Made by a program: the position numbers and the translations under genes
In this document: piece by piece, positions 62,202-64,000 of the stretch
Layout: each line of letters begins with the position of its first letter
Numbering within the stretch: the first letter of the stretch is position 1
The notes under the pieces: model-generated
Database searches by the model: none
What the model saw: only the letters and a program-made list of their open reading frames with translations
Told to the model about the DNA's origin: nothing
Assembly (NCBI RefSeq): GCF_014078525.1
Contig: NZ_MU078695.1
Coordinates: 1 to 64,000, forward strand
Length of the DNA stretch: 64,000 bases
Reading direction: 5' to 3'
From: Nitrosopumilus sp. b3
Lineage (GTDB): Archaea; Thermoproteota; Nitrososphaeria; Nitrososphaerales; Nitrosopumilaceae

Positions 62202-64000
62202 TTATGTTGCTAATGGTGCAATTCCTTCCGTTTCAACTTTAACAGAGTTTTCAGAGTTTTCCTTAATTGTTAGAACGTATGGAAGCATTTCCTTTACATC
62301 TTCTACATGGGTAATGACTAAAATCTGTTTGAACTGGTTTGAGAGCTCAGATAGGGCTCTGAGGATGTTATTCTTTCGCTCTTCATCCTGACTGCCAAAT
62401 ACCTCATCAAGTGCTATGAAATTAGATTGCATGCCGCCAGATCTTTCTGCTAATTCTTGTGAAATTGCAATACGTAGGCATAGATTTGCAAGATCTTCTT
62501 CACCTCCTGAAAATCTGTCGGTAGTAAAGCTGTTTCCTTCATCCTCTATCTTTATGTCATAATCGTCGTCAAGTTCCATTGAAGGATACTTTCCTTTTGT
62601 TATTTCTCTAAAGAGTTCAGACGATCTTTGTGACAGAATAGGCCTTATTCTAGAAATCAAATCTAATCTGAAATCATTCATTATTTTTTCTAATTTGCTT
62701 CTCGAACCGATTTGTTTGTTTTCCTCATCTATTGTCTTTCTCTTTTCTTTTTCTTCGGATATCTCTTGTGTGATTTGCTTGAGTTGAAGATCCAAATTTG
62801 TTATTTCTCCTTTCAAGGTTATCCATTCTTCTCGTGTGTTTGTGTGATTTTGTTTTACATCATCTAGAGCCTGTTTAGACTTTTGGTATTCTGTTTCATC
62901 ATAGTCTATGGAGTTTAGTTTTTTGGTTTGCTCTTTTTCTTTATGTTCAAGTTTGGAAATGGTATCATCTGAAGCCTTATGTCTTTTTGACAACATAGGA
63001 ATTCTTTTTATGTCTGAAGATAGTTTTATGGCCTCTTCATTAAACTTTGAAAGTTTTGTGTGTTGTTTGTTTATTGATGTATGATGTTTTCGGTTATATT
63101 TCAAATCAGAGTACTTTTTCAACTTCTTTTCCAAATTTGTCTTTTCTTTGATTATTGTAGACAATGTTCTTTTTCCTTCACGTAGTTTGGTTTGTAGAGA
63201 AGTTCTTTCTGTTCTTTTATCTTCTGTGTCTTTAATTTCCTTCAACAGTTCTGAGATTTCCTTGGTAGTTGATTTGAGTTCTAACTCTAGTTTATTCTTC
63301 TTTTCTGAATCTGCATTAATTTTTTCATCAAGTTTCGATATTTCATCTGTAAAGTACTTGGACACGTGAGGAAAATGATCTTTTAATGGTCGTTTACATG
63401 TTGGGCATTCACTATTTTCTCCAAGATCTTGAATTTTGGAAAATTCTTCGTTCAATTCATTTTTTCGTACCTGATTTTCGTTGATTTTTGCCGATGTTCC
63501 GCTTATTGATTTGGTTAAAACCTCTTTTTCTTCTTCAAGTTTTGATTTTGCTTTCTCTTGTTTTTTGATGTCTTTGTCTATTCCTTTTAGTGATGCAAGG
63601 TTGTTCTCGATTTTCTTGTTAAGAGATTCTTGTTTTTTGATTTTAGATTCTGTTGCCAAATGTTGTTCTTGAAATGCCTCTTTTTCTTTGAATTTTCCAT
63701 ATATGGAATCAAGATTTGCCTTTTCTTTTTTCACAGATTCAAATTCCTTTACTTTAGGAGCTATTGTTCTAGTTCTTTTCTCAGAAAGTTTTGCATTTTT
63801 GAGATCCAGTTCTATTGTATCTTTTTCTTTAATCTTGGAATATTTTTTAGTTGTTATTTTTGCAAGTTCTTTGCTTACTTTGTTATAGTCACGGTATTTC
63901 TTTTCATGTGTAGAAAACTCTATCTTCTTTTTCTTGACTTCAGAAAATAATCTTTTGATTTCCTCTGCACGTTCTTTGATGGTCTCAGTTGTTTTTACTT
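62202..64000 (-). CDS. Rad50/SbcC-like ATPase, partial
   Basis: The frame is open to the window edge (599 residues seen), with the N-terminal Walker A beyond it. Visible are a long coiled coil, a zinc hook CPTCKRPL, a second coiled coil, the ABC signature FSGGEEDLANLCLRIA and the Walker B/D-loop FIALDEVFGSQDEER. Rad50-type proteins process DNA ends with a nuclease. The end is HVEDVKEMLPYVLTI. Whether this is the chromosomal Rad50 or an element copy cannot be told here. Confidence 0.85.
   Translation of the reverse strand, partial: VKTTETIKERAEEIKRLFSEVKKKKIEFSTHEKKYRDYNKVSKELAKITTKKYSKIKEKDTIELDLKNAKLSEKRTRTIAPKVKEFESVKKEKANLDSIYGKFKEKEAFQEQHLATESKIKKQESLNKKIENNLASLKGIDKDIKKQEKAKSKLEEEKEVLTKSISGTSAKINENQVRKNELNEEFSKIQDLGENSECPTCKRPLKDHFPHVSKYFTDEISKLDEKINADSEKKNKLELELKSTTKEISELLKEIKDTEDKRTERTSLQTKLREGKRTLSTIIKEKTNLEKKLKKYSDLKYNRKHHTSINKQHTKLSKFNEEAIKLSSDIKRIPMLSKRHKASDDTISKLEHKEKEQTKKLNSIDYDETEYQKSKQALDDVKQNHTNTREEWITLKGEITNLDLQLKQITQEISEEKEKRKTIDEENKQIGSRSKLEKIMNDFRLDLISRIRPILSQRSSELFREITKGKYPSMELDDDYDIKIEDEGNSFTTDRFSGGEEDLANLCLRIAISQELAERSGGMQSNFIALDEVFGSQDEERKNNILRALSELSNQFKQILVITHVEDVKEMLPYVLTIKENSENSVKVETEGIAPLAT

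Noticed and set aside
63732-63734. GTG at 63734 as the start of the Rad50-like gene
   Set aside because: The frame continues without a stop to the window edge, and the Walker A half of Rad50 is still missing, so the gene is partial.
50055-64000. A right attachment site within the window
   Set aside because: I looked for a second copy of the tRNA 3' end (TTCAAATCCCATCCGGTCC). Only the partial T-arm copy at 50060 was found; other ccggtc matches are too short.

Overview
The window reads as chromosome of an AT-rich ammonia-oxidising archaeon of the Nitrosopumilus/Nitrosarchaeum type (Nitrososphaerota), interrupted on the right by an integrated mobile element. The evidence is an archaellum operon followed by a full chemotaxis operon, many stand-alone receivers, an anchored cupredoxin, a Dps-like ferritin, ribosomal protein L40e, a bacterial-type uvrBAC cluster, weak TTG starts, TATA-type promoters and a tRNA-Val(CAC) with a small non-canonical intron. 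The assignment is inference from gene content; there is no rRNA here.

Layout. Bases 1-6237 hold the archaellum operon: the end of an archaellin, a membrane-anchored ArlC-like protein, arlG, arlF, arlH, arlI and arlJ. Bases 6322-13157 hold chemotaxis genes: a soluble MCP, cheW, cheB, cheA, cheC, cheR and cheY. Bases 13308-20841 are signalling and respiration: a beta-propeller surface protein, three single-domain receivers, a membrane histidine kinase, a UspA protein and an NDH-2 with an N-terminal C2H2 zinc finger. Bases 20986-23875 hold small secreted or membrane proteins, a candidate structured RNA and a cupredoxin. uvrC-uvrA-uvrB (minus strand) fill 23894-30244. Bases 30358-49861 are housekeeping: PNPOx-like, F420-dependent and Fe-ADH enzymes, glycerate kinase, a second histidine kinase, a metallo-beta-lactamase nuclease, purN, folD, formyl-THF cyclo-ligase, purD, ileS, Dps-like, sucCD and rpl40e.

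From the tRNA-Val gene (49957-50054) rightwards the sequence changes. A minus-strand chain of overlapping genes (55759 to 50066) encodes two micro-proteins, a two-TM protein, a zinc-finger/wHTH protein, a HerA/VirB4-like ATPase with a C-terminal PD-(D/E)XK-like domain, a coiled-coil protein and a tyrosine integrase whose C-terminal tail lies in another frame. Part of it is much richer in GC than the host. A divergent promoter with two 19-bp operator-like palindromes drives a 153-aa protein and a 418-aa HExxH protein. Next come a TrmB-like regulator with a leader micro-protein, a putative nuclease, a RusA-like resolvase, a HAD phosphatase and a zinc-ribbon protein. The window ends in a GHKL ATPase fused to an HExxH metallopeptidase beside a Rad50/SbcC-like ATPase that runs off the edge. 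No right attachment site was found, so the element probably extends beyond 64000.

Main points: the ArlC-like protein carries four to five copies of a motif like the CheY-binding LSQxEIDALL peptide of bacterial FliM. The GHKL-metallopeptidase/Rad50 pair and the HerA-nuclease/integrase operon are the best candidates for undescribed systems. All function calls come from reading translated sequence by eye.
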